Position numbers and translations under genes: made by a program. This document shows positions 51,435 through 62,887 of a stretch of DNA of 64,000 nt, one piece after another (the first letter of the stretch is position 1; each line of letters starts with the position of its first letter). Under the pieces are notes generated by a model. It had not been told where the DNA came from. It was given only the letters and a program-made list of their open reading frames with translations, and ran no database searches. Source of the DNA: Massilia pinisoli (lineage in GTDB: Bacteria > Pseudomonadota > Gammaproteobacteria > Burkholderiales > Burkholderiaceae_D). The stretch spans positions 1-64,000 of the forward strand of contig NZ_JANUGW010000016.1 in assembly GCF_024753285.1 (NCBI RefSeq), read 5' to 3'.

Positions 51435-53696
51435 TTACGCCTGCCGGCTCTCCGCCATGAGAATCAACTCCTCCATCTCCTGGTCGACCTCGTTGCGCAG
51501 CTCCAGGTAGCGGGCGAGCGCATGATCCAGCCCCGGCAGCAGGATGCCCCGTTCGCTGTGCAGCCCCGTGCAGCGGGGCCGGGCCGCCGTGAAGCCGCAG
51601 GCGTCCCCGGGAATCGCTTCGAGCCGGCTCGCGTCCACGCCCGCCTGCGCGGCCGCGCGCTCCGCCAGTTCCGCCCACGTCAAGGTGCCGACGTTTGCGA
51701 GGTGCCGGACGCCGCACTCGCCGTCGATCGCGAGGTCGAGGCAGGCGTGCACGAGGTCGGGCACGTACGTCGGCGACACGGCCATGTCGCGCGCGGCGCG
51801 GAACGGCTCGCCCCGTTCGAGCGCCTGCAGCGCGAGGGTGACGAAGTTGTACTTGTCCCACGGACCGAAGAACGCGCTCGTGCGCACGACGAGGGCGCCC
51901 GGATGTTTATCCTGCACGCGCAGCTCGGCCTCCGCCTTGCTGCGGCCATAGACGTTGAGCGGGGCGACCGTGTCGCTCTCGACGTAAGGCCGGTCGAGGG
52001 CGCCGTCGAACACGAGGTCGCTGGAAAACGTCGTCAGGTGCACGCCGTGGCGCGCGCACGCGGCCGCGAGGATGGCGGGGCCGATCGCGTTCTCGCGGAA
52101 GCAACGCTCGGCATCGCGCTCGGCATCGTCGACGCGCACGTAGCCGGCCGTGTTGACGACGGCCCACGGTCGATATTTGTCCAGCGCGCGGTCGACGGAC
52201 GCCGGGTCCGTGATGTCCATGTCCTGGCGCGACAGCAGGCGGAAGGCGAGGTTGCGCTTGCGGCAGATGCGGGCGAACGCGCGGCCCAAGGTACCGGTCG
52301 CACCGGTGATGAGGATGGGTGCAGGGTCCTTGCCGACGAGCGTGTGGCCGTCCGCGGTGATGGACGTCAGCGCATCCGGCGTGGCGACCGGCTGGCACAG
52401 CCAGCGGCCCGGCCGGCGCCACCAGCCCTGGCCGCGCAGCACGGGGTGCGACAGCGGCGTGCCGGCCGACAGCTCGCGCATCATGCGCGCGACCGCGGTC
52501 GCGCGCGGTTCGGGCGCGCGCACGTCGAACGGGCCCGGCTCGTAATAGCCGCGGTTCTGCGTGACGAGGCTGTTCCAGTCGAACGAGCCGAGCAGCGACC
52601 ACACGGTGACGGCGCGCAGGTCGACACCGGCCTTGCGCACTTCCTTCGCCGCCTCCCAGATTTCCAGCAGCCAGCGCAGCTGGTCTTCGCGGTTCGCGTC
52701 GATGTGGGCTTCCGTGACGGCGAGCGGGATGTGGTACCGGTCCCAGATTTCGTGCAGCAGCGGGGCGATGCCGGCCGTCGGCGTCGCGAGCGCGCGCGAC
52801 GCCTCGATGTCGGCGCACGGGATGCCGTCGGCCATGCCGCGGTGGTGCGGCGGATAGCGGTCGGGGCGGTGATCGAGCCAGCGCTCGCTCGTGACGTAGT
52901 AATTGACGCCGATGACGTCCGGCGGGCACGGATTGTCGCGGAACCACAGGAATTCTTCCGCCGCGATGCCGGTCTTCGTCAGGTATGTCCACAGCGGGTG
53001 GTCCGGGCCGACCATGCCGCACAACAGGTCCCACGCGAGCCAGCGACGCTCGTTGTAGAACTCGGCCACCGTGGCCATCTCCGGCGTGCTGTACGTCTTG
53101 CCGAGGTCGTCCGTTTGCACGAGTTTCGCATTCGGATTGACGGCGCGGATCGCGCGCATCGCGAGCACGACGGCGCGGCACTGATTCAGCAGGGCTTGCA
53201 CGAACGTGCGGTCGTCGCGGCCGTGCGGGTACCACACGCCGTACAGGCCGGCGAAACGTGCCGTCGTGCAGGGTTCGTTGACAGGGGTGTAGTACTCGAT
53301 CCACGGATAGCGCGCGGCGACGGCGCCGGCGTATTCGGCCAGCTGGCCGGCGAATGCGGGGTCGACGAGGCTCGTGTGGCGCGGGCCGCTGCCGTGGTGG
53401 ATCAGCCCGGCGATCGGCGTGATGCCGTGCGCGCGCAACGCGTTCAGACGGGCGTCGGCCCAGGTCCAGTCGGCGGAGGCGATGCCGTCCGGTGCCGTGC
53501 GTTCCCACAGCACGGGGTAGCGGATGGCGCGGATGCCAAGGGAGGCGAAGCGGTCGATGTCGTCCAGCCTGTTGGCGTGGCCGTTACGGTCGAGCTGGTG
53601 GTAATAGTCGTCGCGGACGCGGTTGACGGTGCATTCGAGGCCGCCCCATAACTCCAGGGGGCGGGCGTGGCTGTTCGTGCTCTTCGTAGAATTCAT
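51435..53696 (-). CDS. Fusion of a GH1-like glycosidase and an RmlD-type sugar reductase
   Basis: 753 residues. Residues 1 to about 410 are a TIM barrel of the GH1 type, with acid/base Glu141 in TPVNEP and likely nucleophile Glu329 in VTEAHID. From about 460 an SDR domain of the dTDP-4-dehydrorhamnose reductase type begins with ILITGATGTLGRAFA, has TFSSDLVFDG and YGRSKAEAE, and ends near GLDHALARYLE. The combination suggests coupled handling of a glycoside or nucleotide sugar in the cytoplasm. No signal peptide. Confidence 0.87.
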   Translation of the reverse strand: MNSTKSTNSHARPLELWGGLECTVNRVRDDYYHQLDRNGHANRLDDIDRFASLGIRAIRYPVLWERTAPDGIASADWTWADARLNALRAHGITPIAGLIHHGSGPRHTSLVDPAFAGQLAEYAGAVAARYPWIEYYTPVNEPCTTARFAGLYGVWYPHGRDDRTFVQALLNQCRAVVLAMRAIRAVNPNAKLVQTDDLGKTYSTPEMATVAEFYNERRWLAWDLLCGMVGPDHPLWTYLTKTGIAAEEFLWFRDNPCPPDVIGVNYYVTSERWLDHRPDRYPPHHRGMADGIPCADIEASRALATPTAGIAPLLHEIWDRYHIPLAVTEAHIDANREDQLRWLLEIWEAAKEVRKAGVDLRAVTVWSLLGSFDWNSLVTQNRGYYEPGPFDVRAPEPRATAVARMMRELSAGTPLSHPVLRGQGWWRRPGRWLCQPVATPDALTSITADGHTLVGKDPAPILITGATGTLGRAFARICRKRNLAFRLLSRQDMDITDPASVDRALDKYRPWAVVNTAGYVRVDDAERDAERCFRENAIGPAILAAACARHGVHLTTFSSDLVFDGALDRPYVESDTVAPLNVYGRSKAEAELRVQDKHPGALVVRTSAFFGPWDKYNFVTLALQALERGEPFRAARDMAVSPTYVPDLVHACLDLAIDGECGVRHLANVGTLTWAELAERAAAQAGVDASRLEAIPGDACGFTAARPRCTGLHSERGILLPGLDHALARYLELRNEVDQEMEELILMAESRQA

Positions 53697-53993
53697 AAAT
53701 CACCACAAGTTAGTTTTATGACAACAAAAAATCCAGCATGGCTCCGAACTGGCAAAAAAGTCGGGGAAGCGTTTGGCTTTCGAGCGGTGGCGGTTGACAG
53801 CGGCGCGTCAACCTGCAACCATGCCATCCATGAATTTTTCGTATCCACATCCTGTTCTCACCTGGTGGCGCCGCTGATTGCGCGCGGCCAGTGACTGGAT
53901 TGGTACTCCGAACGCCGCCTCGATTCCAAGGTGGCGTTTTTGTTGGCGCGGCAGGATCGAGGCAAGGGCGGTTAAACACCCAAGGAAAACTCG
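53697..53993. other. Leader region of trpS
   Basis: About 300 bases between the divergent GH1/RmlD gene and trpS. A 58-codon frame (53718-53894) exists but has only one Trp codon and no sign of being coding. A terminator-like hairpin follows it. Confidence 0.4.
53912..53941 (+). terminator. Terminator-like hairpin in the trpS leader
   Basis: ACGCCGCCT, 8 bases, AGGTGGCGT then four more T; 9-bp stem with one G-U pair. It is 53 bases before the trpS start codon, on the same strand, so it would stop transcription before the gene unless relieved. Confidence 0.65.
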
Positions 53994-55016
53994 ATGAGTC
54001 TGCAAACCCCTACCGCTACCACGCCCATCATCCTGACCGGCGACCGCCCCACCGGGCCGCTCCACCTCGGCCATTTCGTCGGCAGCCTGCGCAATCGCGT
54101 CACTTACCAGGACGAATATCGCCAGTTCATCATGCTCGCGGACGCCCAGGCGCTCACGGACAATATGGATGATATTGGTAAGGTACACCGGAACGTGATC
54201 GAGGTGGCGCTCGATTACCTTGCCGTAGGGATCGACCCGGCCAAGTCGACGATCCTGATCCAGTCGCAGATTCCGGAACTGGCCGAGCTGACGTTCTACT
54301 ACCTGAACCTCGTGACCGTCGCCCGCCTCGAGCGCAACCCGACCGTCAAGCAGGAAATCATCATGCGCGGCTTCGAGCGCGACATCCCCGCCGGCTTCCT
54401 CACGTACCCCGCGAGTCAGGCCGCCGACATCAGCGCGTTCAAGGCGACCATCGTCCCGGTCGGCGAAGACCAGATCCCGATGATCGAGCAGTGCAACGAA
54501 ATCGTGCGCAAGTTCAACCGCAACGCTGGCCGCGACATCCTCGTCGAGTGCAAGGCCATCGTGCCGGAAGTGGGGCGCCTGCCGGGCATCGACGGCAAGG
54601 CCAAGATGAGCAAGTCGCTGGGCAACACGATCAACCTCGGCGCGTCCGCAGACGAGATCCGCGCCGCGGTCAAGATGGTCTACACGGACCCGCTGCACCT
54701 GAAGGTGTCGGACCCCGGCCACCTGGAAGGCAACGTCGCGTTCCTGTACCTGGACGCGTTCGACACCGACAAGGCGGGCCTGGCCGAGATGAAGGCGCAT
54801 TACGTGCGCGGCGGCCTGGGCGACTCCGTCGTCAAGAAGCGCCTGGAAGGCATCCTGCAGGACATGCTCGCCCCGATCCGCGCCCGCCGCGAGGAATTGG
54901 CCAAGGACAAGGGACAAGTCATGCAGATTCTCAAGGACGGCACGATGAAGGCACGCGACGTGGCGGCGCGCACGACGGACGAAGTGCGCAAGGCACTCGG
55001 TCTGTCGTACTTCTGA
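53994..55016 (+). CDS. trpS: Tryptophanyl-tRNA synthetase
   Basis: A 340-residue class I synthetase. The HIGH motif is in [18 protein letters not shown], the KMSKS motif in [12 protein letters not shown]. The GDRPTGxLHLGH form differs from the GxxPSGxLTIGN form of E. coli TrpS and marks the other bacterial TrpRS branch. Catalytic blocks [11 protein letters not shown] are complete. AAGGAAAA precedes the ATG at 53994. Confidence 0.94.
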   Translation: MSLQTPTATTPIILTGDRPTGPLHLGHFVGSLRNRVTYQDEYRQFIMLADAQALTDNMDDIGKVHRNVIEVALDYLAVGIDPAKSTILIQSQIPELAELTFYYLNLVTVARLERNPTVKQEIIMRGFERDIPAGFLTYPASQAADISAFKATIVPVGEDQIPMIEQCNEIVRKFNRNAGRDILVECKAIVPEVGRLPGIDGKAKMSKSLGNTINLGASADEIRAAVKMVYTDPLHLKVSDPGHLEGNVAFLYLDAFDTDKAGLAEMKAHYVRGGLGDSVVKKRLEGILQDMLAPIRARREELAKDKGQVMQILKDGTMKARDVAARTTDEVRKALGLSYF

Positions 55017-55052
55017 TCCGCATCGGGTAGCAAGCTACGCGACGTGAGGTAG

Positions 55053-55072
55053 CGCAAGGCACCCGCCTTGCG
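55053..55072 (+). terminator. Terminator of trpS
   Basis: CGCAAGGC-ACCC-GCCTTGCG followed by ATTTCTTCT; perfect 8-bp stem 36 bases after the stop codon. Confidence 0.75.
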
Positions 55073-55140
55073 ATTTCTTCTGGCCCGGCTCGTGTATTGA
55101 TGGCAAGCTGCCGCTTTCGCCATCGATGGAGGAGCCGTTC

Positions 55141-56190
55141 ATGGGCAAGGGCTTGCGTTGGACCGAACAATGGATGCGCCGGGCGTTGTGGCTCGTCGCG
55201 TTCGTGTTTGCCGGATTCCTGATCGGCCTGGGCAACCAGGTCGTCGACAACATCATCTATCTCGCGCCGGTGCCGGCTGCGGAGCACTTCCTCGATCCGG
55301 CCAAGGCGGGGCCTCTGCAGGCCGCATCGCGCGAGGCGCAGAAGGCCAGCGCGGAGGCCGAGACCGCCCTCGAACAGGCGCAGCAGAAGCACCGCGTGGC
55401 GCAGGCCAACACGAAGAGTGCACGCGATGCATTCGACAACTGGATCGCGACGCGGCACGCGACGGCGCGGCCGGACCAGGACGAAGAGCTGATCGCGCGC
55501 AACCGCGAGCTCGACAAGCTCGTCGCGGCGGAACGCACGGCGCTCGCGGCGGTCGAAGTACAGGAACAGGTCGCGCTCGATGCGAAGCAGGCGCAGGAAA
55601 AGGCCGACGCCGCGTACGAGGCGCTGCTGCAGCCGGCGCGCCAGGCCGAATTCGAGGCCGAACGGCGGGCCGCGCGCAAGGTATTCCTGATCCGCTTGGC
55701 CGTCACGTTGCCGCTGTTGCTCGTGGCGGGCGCGCTGTTCAAGTACAAGCGCAGTGGCACGTACTGGCCGTTCACGTGGGGTTTCATCTTCTTCGCGCTG
55801 TTCGCGTTCTTCGTCGAGCTGGTGCCGTACCTCCCCAGCTACGGCGGCTATGTGCGCTACGGCGTGGGCATCGCCGTGACAGTGGTCGTGGGCCGCTACG
55901 CGATCCGCTGGCTGCACGCGTGGCTGGCGCGCCAGAAGGAGGCGGAAGCGCTGCCCGACGCGCAACGCCGCACGACGATGCGCTACGACGTCGTGATGGA
56001 GCGTATCGGGAAGGGCGTGTGCCCGTCGTGCGAGCGCGCCACGAACTACAAGGACGAGCAGCTGGCCCATTGCCCGCACTGCGGCATCGGCCTGTTCGAC
56101 CGCTGCCCCGCGTGCAACACGCGCAAGAACGCGTTCACGCGCTATTGCTTCTCGTGCGGGACGCGGGCCAACGTCAGCCTGGCGGACTAG
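55141..56190 (+). CDS. Membrane protein with coiled coil and C-terminal double zinc ribbon
   Basis: 349 residues. One membrane helix at about 16-37, a long coiled coil (about 58-180), three more helices (about 185-260), then two zinc ribbons: CPSCERATN with CPHC, and CPACNTR with CFSCG. The ribbon tail RYCFSCGTRANVS resembles double-zinc-ribbon membrane proteins. Not assigned to a function. GGAGGAG before the ATG. Confidence 0.8.
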   Translation: MGKGLRWTEQWMRRALWLVAFVFAGFLIGLGNQVVDNIIYLAPVPAAEHFLDPAKAGPLQAASREAQKASAEAETALEQAQQKHRVAQANTKSARDAFDNWIATRHATARPDQDEELIARNRELDKLVAAERTALAAVEVQEQVALDAKQAQEKADAAYEALLQPARQAEFEAERRAARKVFLIRLAVTLPLLLVAGALFKYKRSGTYWPFTWGFIFFALFAFFVELVPYLPSYGGYVRYGVGIAVTVVVGRYAIRWLHAWLARQKEAEALPDAQRRTTMRYDVVMERIGKGVCPSCERATNYKDEQLAHCPHCGIGLFDRCPACNTRKNAFTRYCFSCGTRANVSLAD

Positions 56191-56618
56191 TCCTTCAGGT
56201 CGGCCGGCACCTTGCCGCCGTTTTCAGCGAGCTTGTTCATGACCTGGCGGTGCAGCCAGATGTTCATGCTGGCCGAGTCATTGGTATCGCCCGTGTAATG
56301 CAGTTCGGCCGCCAGTTCCTTGCGCGCCTGCAGGCTGGAATCGAGGCCGAGCAGCTTCAGCAGGTCGACGATCGACGTGCGCCAGTTCAGTTGTTGGCCG
56401 GATTGCTGCTGCATGCCGTTCAGCACGGCTTCCACGTCGACCCGCTGCATCGGCGCGGCCGCAGGCGCGGCTTGCGGCTGCTGCGCGGGCTGCGAGGCGG
56501 GCGCCGGCGTCGGTTGCGGCGCCCGTTGCTGGGCGCCCGGCGCCGCCTGGCTGCTGTTTTGCGCGGCCCCTTGCGAGGACGGGAAGATCTTGTGGAAGAT
56601 ATTGCTCAGGATACCCAT
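56187..56618 (-). CDS. DUF3597 family protein
   Basis: 143 residues. MGILSNIFHKIFP at the start, then a Pro/Gln/Ala-rich linker, then the conserved domain VDVEAVLNGMQQQSGQQLNWRTSIVDLLKLLGLDSSLQARKELA with YTGDTNDSASMNIWLHRQVM. This matches DUF3597 (LysM-associated in some relatives). AAGGAA is upstream of the ATG. Function unknown. Sits 32 bases from the next gene on the same strand, so they may be one transcript. Confidence 0.85.
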   Translation of the reverse strand: MGILSNIFHKIFPSSQGAAQNSSQAAPGAQQRAPQPTPAPASQPAQQPQAAPAAAPMQRVDVEAVLNGMQQQSGQQLNWRTSIVDLLKLLGLDSSLQARKELAAELHYTGDTNDSASMNIWLHRQVMNKLAENGGKVPADLKD

Positions 56619-56650
56619 GTCGATTCCTTCTCGATGATTGACGGAAGCGC

Positions 56651-57187
56651 TCAATGGCGCTGCATGCCCTGCGCCATGTGGCCGAGCGCGATCGCCAGCG
56701 CGGCGCCGCCGATGGCCTTGACGAGGGTCGGGTGTTCGGCATAGAAGTCGCCCATGCGTTCGACGACGCCCGGGTTCTGCTGCTCGGCCTTGGCGGCCAG
56801 TTCCTGCACCTGGTCCGACGACACCTGGTTCGCCTGTTCCGGCGTCACGCGGGCCTGGTCGGCGCCCATCAGGTTGCCGAGCGCGCCTCCGGCCACGGAC
56901 GACAAGACGGACGGGCCGATATTGGCCAGCAGCTGGTTCAGCATGCCGGCGCGCTGGTCGGGATTGCCGTTGCTGAACAAATGACTGACCATCTGCGCGA
57001 ACGGCGGCGTCTGCTCCGAGCGCAGTGCCTGCGTCACCCCTTGCGCGACGGTGGCGCGTGGTACGCTCTGTGTCACCTGGTCGAAATCGTTCTCGGCCTG
57101 TGCCGGGTTGACGTTCGGATTCGCCCCGCCCAGGTATTGCTGCAACACGTTACCCAGATTGCCCAAATTGCCCAAATTAAAACTCAT
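56651..57187 (-). CDS. Unknown protein with Gly/Asn/Leu repeats at the N-terminus
   Basis: 178 residues. It opens with SFNLGNLGNLGNVLQQYLGG, has a helical middle (QTPPFAQMVSHLFSNGNPDQ) and ends with a hydrophobic helix (LVKAIGGAALAIALGHMAQG). May be an outer-surface or stress protein; not recognised. GGGAGAAC before the ATG. Confidence 0.75.
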   Translation of the reverse strand: MSFNLGNLGNLGNVLQQYLGGANPNVNPAQAENDFDQVTQSVPRATVAQGVTQALRSEQTPPFAQMVSHLFSNGNPDQRAGMLNQLLANIGPSVLSSVAGGALGNLMGADQARVTPEQANQVSSDQVQELAAKAEQQNPGVVERMGDFYAEHPTLVKAIGGAALAIALGHMAQGMQRH

Positions 57188-57337
57188 GATGTTCTCCCGC
57201 GTTGACGTCGGAGGGCAAGCGTAGGCCTTCGCGCGGAATCGCTCCGTACGTTCACTAACGGACCGGGATAGCGGGGAAGTCTGGCCTCCCGCAATTGCCA
57301 AGTGGACACTCACTGCGCCGGCGCGTAAGCTGGCGCC

Positions 57338-57685
57338 ATGGTCTACCTGCCTTTGCTGCTGTTCCTTGCTCTGTATGCCTACGCCGCGCTGGCGTTGGGC
57401 CTGCCGTCGGCCGTGGGGTGCGCGTACACGCTGGCCAGCGTCGGATGTTTCGCGCTGTACGCGTTCGACAAGGCGGCAGCGCGGCGTGGCGACCGGCGCA
57501 CGCCCGAGCGTCACTTGCTGCTGCTGGGGCTCGCCGGTGGCTGGCCGGGCGCTTTGCTGGCGCAGCAATGGCTGCGCCACAAGACCGTCAAGAGGCCATT
57601 CCGGCACTGGTTCTGGCTCACGGTCGGCGTCAATCTCGCCGGCCTGTGCTGGCTGGCCCGTGCGCTCGCGCCCGCCGCGGCCTGA
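57338..57685 (+). CDS. DUF1294 membrane protein
   Basis: 115 residues, about three helices. ALYAFDKAAARRGDRRTPERHLLLLGLAGGWPGALLAQ then RHKTVKRPF are the family signature (YAxDKxxA, RxPE, GGWPG, RHKTxK). Function unknown. Just upstream of ugpQ. Confidence 0.9.
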   Translation: MVYLPLLLFLALYAYAALALGLPSAVGCAYTLASVGCFALYAFDKAAARRGDRRTPERHLLLLGLAGGWPGALLAQQWLRHKTVKRPFRHWFWLTVGVNLAGLCWLARALAPAAA

Positions 57686-57707
57686 TCACCGTTCACGAGG
57701 AGTCACC

Positions 57708-58460
57708 ATGTGGCCTTATCCCAGGATCCTGGCGCACCGCGGCGGCGGCACGCTGGCGCCGGAAAACACGCTGGCCGGCGTGCGGCGCGGCATGGAAGCC
57801 GGATTCCGCGCCATCGAATTCGACGTCATGCTGGCGCGCGACGGCGTGCCCGTCGTCCTGCACGACCCCAAGTTGGGCCGCACGGTGGCCGGCAGGGGAT
57901 CGGTGGCCGACCTCGATGCGCTCGACCTGGCCGCGCGCGACGCCGGCGCCTGGTTCGGGCCGGACTACGCGGGCGAACCGGTGCCGCTGTTCGTGGAATT
58001 CGCGCAGTACTGCAAGGCGCACGGCGTGTGGATGAACATCGAGATCAAGCCCGTGCCCGGTCACGACGCGCAGACGGGCACCGTTGTCGCCCGGCTGGCG
58101 GCGGCGATGTTCGCCGACGAGCTGGCCGAGGGCAGGGTGGAGCGGGCACCGTTGCTGTCGTCGTTCAGCGAGGAAGCGCTGGCAGCGGCAAGGGACGCCG
58201 CGCCGGCCGTGCCGCGCGCCTGGCTGACGTCCTCGATCCCACCCGACTGGGAAGCACGCGCACGCGCACTGGACGCCGTCGCCATCCATACCGACCACAA
58301 GCGGCTGACAGCGGCCGCCGCGGCGCAGGTGAAAGCCGCCGGCCTCGGGCTGTTCTGCTACACCGTCAACGAGCCTGCCCGCGCACGCGAGTTGTTCGGC
58401 TGGGGCGTGGACGGATTGTGCACGGACCGGATCGACCTCATCGGGCCTGATTTTTCCTAA
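57708..58460 (+). CDS. ugpQ: Glycerophosphodiester phosphodiesterase
   Basis: 250 residues. ILAHRGGGTLAPENTL and FDVMLARDGVPVVLHDP give the catalytic His and metal residues, EIKPVPG the second acidic cluster. Short cytoplasmic form, as E. coli UgpQ. Cleaves deacylated phospholipids to glycerol-3-phosphate and alcohols. GAGGAGT precedes the ATG. Confidence 0.93.
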   Translation: MWPYPRILAHRGGGTLAPENTLAGVRRGMEAGFRAIEFDVMLARDGVPVVLHDPKLGRTVAGRGSVADLDALDLAARDAGAWFGPDYAGEPVPLFVEFAQYCKAHGVWMNIEIKPVPGHDAQTGTVVARLAAAMFADELAEGRVERAPLLSSFSEEALAAARDAAPAVPRAWLTSSIPPDWEARARALDAVAIHTDHKRLTAAAAAQVKAAGLGLFCYTVNEPARARELFGWGVDGLCTDRIDLIGPDFS

Positions 58461-58461
58461 A

Positions 58462-58477
58462 AGACAAAATTTTGTCT
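58462..58477. promoter_or_regulatory. Perfect palindrome before the flagellinolysin gene
   Basis: AGACAAAATTTTGTCT, 16 bases, perfect dyad, 2 bases after the ugpQ stop codon. With no loop, it is more like an operator than a terminator. A second inverted repeat AATGTC...GACATT follows at 58488-58510. Confidence 0.5.
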
Positions 58478-58503
58478 CAAGAATTGTAATGTCTTGTCGT
58501 TAA
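58477..58503 (+). promoter_or_regulatory. Candidate sigma-28 (FliA) promoter
   Basis: TCAA, 15 bases, GTCGTTAA compares with TAAA-N15-GCCGATAA, 9 of 12 positions. It is 28 bases before the start codon of a flagellin gene, as expected for late flagellar genes. Overlaps the palindrome by one base. Confidence 0.5.
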
Positions 58504-58530
58504 TGACATTCGGCTCCCGGTTACGGCCTT

Positions 58531-60189
58531 ATGTCACTTTCGATCAACAATAATTTTCTGTCCCTGAACGCCCAGCGCCAGCTGGCGGAGCACACGAACG
58601 AGGTGACGCGCCTCGTCTCGCGCCTCAGTTCGGGCGTCAGCATCGCGAGCGCCGCGGACGATCCGGCCGGCCAGGCCATCACAAGTCGCATGAAGTCGCA
58701 GGTGACGGGGATGCGCGAGGCCATGCGCAGTATCAACGACACGACGTCGATGCTGCAGGTGGCGGACAGCGCGTTGTCGAACATCAACGACGGCCTGCAG
58801 CGCCTGCGTGAACTGGCGGTGGCGTCCGGCAACGGGTCGTACACGGCCAGCGACCGCGATACGCTGCAGGACGAAGCGAACCAGATCCTGTCCCAGATCA
58901 CGTTGACCGGCAATGGCGCGTCGTTCAATCACCAGGCCATCTTTTCGCAAGAGTCCCGGAGCGGTAACGTGGACGAGAAAAAGCGTGCCGTGCTGGGCAG
59001 TCTCAGGGCCGGCTGGCTCAGCGCCGCCGAAGACATGGTCCAGCAGTACTACGGCCTGCAGGGCGACGGCGTGACGTTGAAGATCAACCTCGACACGACG
59101 GACGGCCAGAGCGGCGTGCTCGCATCCGTCACGGGGTCGACGGCGCCGGGCAGCGCCATCACGCTGAACGTCGACATGGCCGATTTCAGCAATATCAGCA
59201 CGCCGGACGGCGGTGCCGGCCCCGTCTTCGACGACCGCGTCGTCGCACACGAGATGGTGCACGCGATCATGCTGCGTTCGACCAGTTTCAGTTTTCCGCA
59301 ATGGTTCATCGAAGGCACCGCCGAGCTGATCCATGGCGCGGACGAGCGCGTGGCGGGTGCGCTCGCGGGCGGCCAGACGGCGCAGGGCATCGTCGACACG
59401 ATCACGGGCGGCGGCTTCAGCTACGAAGGCGGCTACGTCGCATCGCGCTACCTGCACAGCCGGCTGAAGGCGATGGGCGTCGATGGCGGCATGAAGGGTC
59501 TGATGACGTACCTGCATGCCCACCAGGCCGCCAATCTGGATACGGCGCTGAACGCGGTCACGGGCGGGAAGTACCAGAACACCGCCGATTTCATGGCGGA
59601 TTTCGCGGCCGATGGCGCCAGCTTCATCGGGAACATGAACCTGACGAACGCCGACACGGGCGCGATCGGCGGCCTCGACGCGGACGGCGGACCGTCGCGC
59701 GACGCGCGCAGCGTCGTTCCCCCATCCGGCGCCGGCACGCCGGCCCAGCCGCTGCGAAACTTCAAGGTCGACTATCCGGACATCGGTGACGCGGAGCCAC
59801 CCAAGCGTCGGGTGCAGATCCAGGTCGGGGCGGGCGCCGGCGACCTCGTCGACATGGAGTTCGGGGCCATGAACGCGAGCGCGCTGGGCCTCGCCGACCT
59901 GGACCTGCATAACCCCGCGGTGGCGCTGATGCGCATCGACGACGCGCTCGCGTCCGTCACCGCGCAGCGCGTGCAGGTGGGCGCCTACAGCAACCGCATG
60001 GACGCGGCGGCTAACACCAACCAGACCACGTCGATGAGCCTGGAAGCGGCGCGCAGCCGCATCGAGGACGCCGACTATGCCGGGACCGCGGTCCGGCTGA
60101 CGCGCGCCCAGATCCTGCAGCAGGCGGCATCGGCCATGCTGAGCCAGGCCAACGGGGAGCCGCGGGCGGTGCTCGCGCTGCTGCGCTGA
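58531..60189 (+). CDS. Flagellinolysin: flagellin with an inserted zinc metalloprotease domain
   Basis: 552 residues. Residues 1-135 are the flagellin N-terminal D0/D1 helices (SLSINNNFLSLNAQRQLAEH, RLSSGVSIASAADDPAGQAI); about 460-552 is the C-terminal D1/D0 (NRMDAAANTNQTTSMSLEAA). In place of the surface D2/D3 region, about 140-380 form a protease domain with HEMVH (His240, Glu241, His244) and a likely third ligand Glu261 or Glu265 in FIEGTAELIHG, the gluzincin pattern. The described flagellinolysin family makes proteolytic filaments. A polar linker (about 385-445) follows. The gene stands apart from other flagellar genes here. Its ribosome site is weak. Confidence 0.9.
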   Translation: MSLSINNNFLSLNAQRQLAEHTNEVTRLVSRLSSGVSIASAADDPAGQAITSRMKSQVTGMREAMRSINDTTSMLQVADSALSNINDGLQRLRELAVASGNGSYTASDRDTLQDEANQILSQITLTGNGASFNHQAIFSQESRSGNVDEKKRAVLGSLRAGWLSAAEDMVQQYYGLQGDGVTLKINLDTTDGQSGVLASVTGSTAPGSAITLNVDMADFSNISTPDGGAGPVFDDRVVAHEMVHAIMLRSTSFSFPQWFIEGTAELIHGADERVAGALAGGQTAQGIVDTITGGGFSYEGGYVASRYLHSRLKAMGVDGGMKGLMTYLHAHQAANLDTALNAVTGGKYQNTADFMADFAADGASFIGNMNLTNADTGAIGGLDADGGPSRDARSVVPPSGAGTPAQPLRNFKVDYPDIGDAEPPKRRVQIQVGAGAGDLVDMEFGAMNASALGLADLDLHNPAVALMRIDDALASVTAQRVQVGAYSNRMDAAANTNQTTSMSLEAARSRIEDADYAGTAVRLTRAQILQQAASAMLSQANGEPRAVLALLR

Positions 60190-60196
60190 ATCAGCA

Positions 60197-60227
60197 TTGC
60201 CGTTTACCGCCGATAGCACGCTATAAT
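60197..60227 (+). promoter_or_regulatory. Likely alaS promoter
   Basis: TTGCCG (60197-60202), 19 bases, TATAAT (60222-60227), 45 bases before the start codon. Perfect -10, long spacer. Confidence 0.55.
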
Positions 60228-60271
60228 CGATTTTCTTTATATAGCAAGCTGCCTAAATCCGCCCCTACGAC

Positions 60272-62887
<2,616 letters not shown>

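Noticed and set aside
49320-53651. Very long plus-strand open frame (1443 codons)
   Set aside because: It is antisense to three well-supported genes and its product is a low-complexity Arg/Ala/His-rich sequence, as GC-rich shadow frames are.
53718-53894. Leader peptide for trpS attenuation
   Set aside because: Only one Trp codon in 58 and no clear ribosome site.
53697-53993. T-box riboswitch before trpS
   Set aside because: No T-box sequence or specifier loop was found, and T-boxes are essentially a Gram-positive feature.
58462-58477. Terminator of ugpQ
   Set aside because: The palindrome has no loop and is AT-rich in the middle, so it would make a poor hairpin.
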